64,000 nucleotides of DNA from Baylisascaris procyonis (Eukaryota > Nematoda > Chromadorea > Rhabditida > Ascarididae). The stretch spans positions 1 through 64,000 of the forward strand of contig JAZARR010000124.1 of the NCBI GenBank assembly GCA_037389465.1. Direction: 5' to 3'. Made by a program: the position numbers and the translations under genes. Below the pieces are notes generated by a model. The model did not search any database and was not told the DNA's origin. It saw only the letters and a program-made list of their open reading frames with translations. Within the stretch, counting starts at the first letter, position 1, and each line of letters starts with the position of its first letter. Shown piece after piece: positions 63,301-64,000 of the stretch.

Positions 63301-63559
63301 GCTTATTTTCAATCAAATAGGCTTTAAAACTCGAAGAAATTAATTTTATTTGATTTTCATTGTGTCTAACAACGAAATAGAAAAACAAATAAAAATTGAC
63401 TTCCTCAGATTTGCACTAATCAATAAAAGAGTTCAATATCGTATAAATATGCTCACCGATGAGACCCGCTTTCGAACACATTGCAGTGAATTCGTGCCCA
63501 TTTTGAAGACATTCTTCAACTACATATTCCACATTCGGACTTATCCCATCTGTTCTTCC
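50809..63559 (-). CDS. unrecognised multi-exon protein with SH2-like and SOCS-box-like C-terminus, partial
   Basis: Sixteen exons chain in phase: 63457-63559, 62504-62700, 61672-61806, 59861-60058, 59649-59756, 58476-58494, 58018-58064, 57662-57691, 56439-56507, 55899-56018, 54031-54092, 53513-53620, 52357-52447, 51636-51721, 51242-51361 and 50809-50896 (1581 nt, 526 aa). The N-terminus lies past the right edge. The N-terminal half (such as QVPYAVEYLTAEQTRDIFPG and HHILINFP) looks like a folded domain I do not know. The C-terminal part carries YYIGIVTRKTSE, LPLYIVYRN, HYPIKERF and GALIKYY, in the order of SH2 elements but without a clear FLVR arginine; then STIRLLCRGIRRYNI, reminiscent of a SOCS box, and a stop. 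Weak points: the last acceptor (ACTAAG), the GTATGG donor at 52,357, and whether this is one gene or two. A stop at 59,571 would end it early if the GTATGT donor is unused. Confidence 0.5.
51080..51170. repeat. C-rich polypyrimidine tract
   Basis: About 90 bp of C/T-rich DNA with a C-run near 51,088, in the last intron of the right-hand gene. It is transcribed as purines on the minus strand. Confidence 0.8.
52574..52632 (+). repeat. degenerate GTGGGTCA tandem repeat
   Basis: About four copies of a 14-15-bp unit of the type AGTGGGTCAGTGGG, just upstream of exon 52357-52447. G-triplets at regular spacing give weak G-quadruplex potential. Confidence 0.75.
57843..57905. repeat. degenerate AGAC/ATAG tetranucleotide tract
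   Basis: Interleaved CAGA, TAGA and GACGGACA units, about 60 bp, in an intron of the right-hand gene. A related short AGAC-rich patch occurs near 42,717-42,750. Confidence 0.85.
58147..58165. repeat. short (TA)n
   Basis: Nine to ten TA units in an intron of the right-hand gene. Confidence 0.9.
58476..58494 (-). other. 19-nt microexon
   Basis: A TTTTTCCTAG acceptor is followed 19 nt later by a GTGAGTT donor. Its phase (0 in, 1 out) joins exon 59649-59756 to exon 58018-58064 without a stop. Strong signals on both sides and a fitting frame support it, and it links the two halves of the right-hand gene. Confidence 0.5.
58694..58713. repeat. (AATC)n microsatellite
   Basis: Five AATC-type units in an intron of the right-hand gene. 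Confidence 0.85.
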
Positions 63560-64000
63560 CTTAAAAAAATCAATAAACTTCCTTTTCAAATATCTTAAAA
63601 TTCGTCTACAATAGATAGAAAAATGATAATAAAATCTTATCTTAAAATTGATGAAACATATTTTTAATGCAAAATTAATGCTCGGCAAAGAAATTCCATA
63701 AAAAATGACAATTTATTTCATAAAAATTCATCAGTAATATAAGATACATCAACTGCTAAATCTTGATCCTCAGTGAATTTTCACCATTCTTTTTGTTGGA
63801 TTGCAATGATTTTTACTAGCTGGAAAAGGTAAGGGGATAAAGAGTTGGGAACTGGGGAGGGGCTATGCAGAATCTTATACTGTAAAATTCTACAGTGAAA
63901 TATTATAGATGAACATCTAAAAGATGATAACTTCCCCTATAATGATGGCAAAAAATACAATCACAGCAAACTTTTTCTTTGGAAATGCAGTTGTCACAAG
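63560..64000. other. right edge, intron of the unrecognised gene
   Basis: No exon could be fixed here. The first exon listed for the right-hand gene could instead start at about 63,609, using a TATTGTAG acceptor; the frame stays open across both choices. The rest is AT-rich and probably intronic. Confidence 0.4.

Noticed and set aside
62981..63388. Minus-strand 120-codon frame near the right edge
   Set aside because: No family similarity, no fitting splice phase with the flanking exons 62504-62700 and 63457-63559; taken as intron.

Overview
This is AT-rich eukaryotic DNA, almost certainly from a nematode. Introns end in TTTCAG or TTTATAG, four genes have a splice-acceptor-like site a few bases before the ATG (as expected for spliced-leader trans-splicing), and the recognisable proteins are animal enzymes. 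A clade III parasitic nematode is possible, but that is a guess. Genes are broken into many short exons, so most long open frames here are noise or run through simple repeats. I rebuilt the genes by hand from splice sites, reading-frame phase and family similarity.

Five spliced genes were found, all on the minus strand. From left to right they are: (1) 1352-4536, a stand-alone HAD phosphatase-like protein of 220 aa matching the N-terminal HAD domain of ACAD10; (2) 16272-23760, a complete 399-aa DPAGT1/ALG7, the first enzyme of dolichol-linked oligosaccharide synthesis; (3) 25506-31367, a complete 245-aa short-chain dehydrogenase of the DCXR (dicarbonyl/L-xylulose reductase) type; (4) 38193-47853, a 513-aa protein in ten exons with the architecture of a viral class I (paramyxovirus F-like) fusion glycoprotein; (5) 50809 to past the right edge, a protein of at least 526 aa that I do not recognise, with an SH2-like and SOCS-box-like C-terminus. 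Genes 2 and 3 lie in tandem and could be co-transcribed.

The space between genes holds long simple repeats (a 2.9-kb ATT/AAT tract, several TA tracts, an AAAT tract), a decayed RTE-type non-LTR retrotransposon (about 33.66-35.6 kb), a 46-bp minisatellite with a 92-bp higher-order period (36.2-36.5 kb), and scattered G-rich or C-rich tracts. The segment 10.9-14.1 kb is less AT-rich than its surroundings and remains unexplained.

The most unusual feature is gene 4: an intact, intron-rich, F-like envelope gene on what looks like a normal nematode chromosome. It suggests an old captured viral fusogen kept under selection, but its lineage and function cannot be settled from sequence reading alone.
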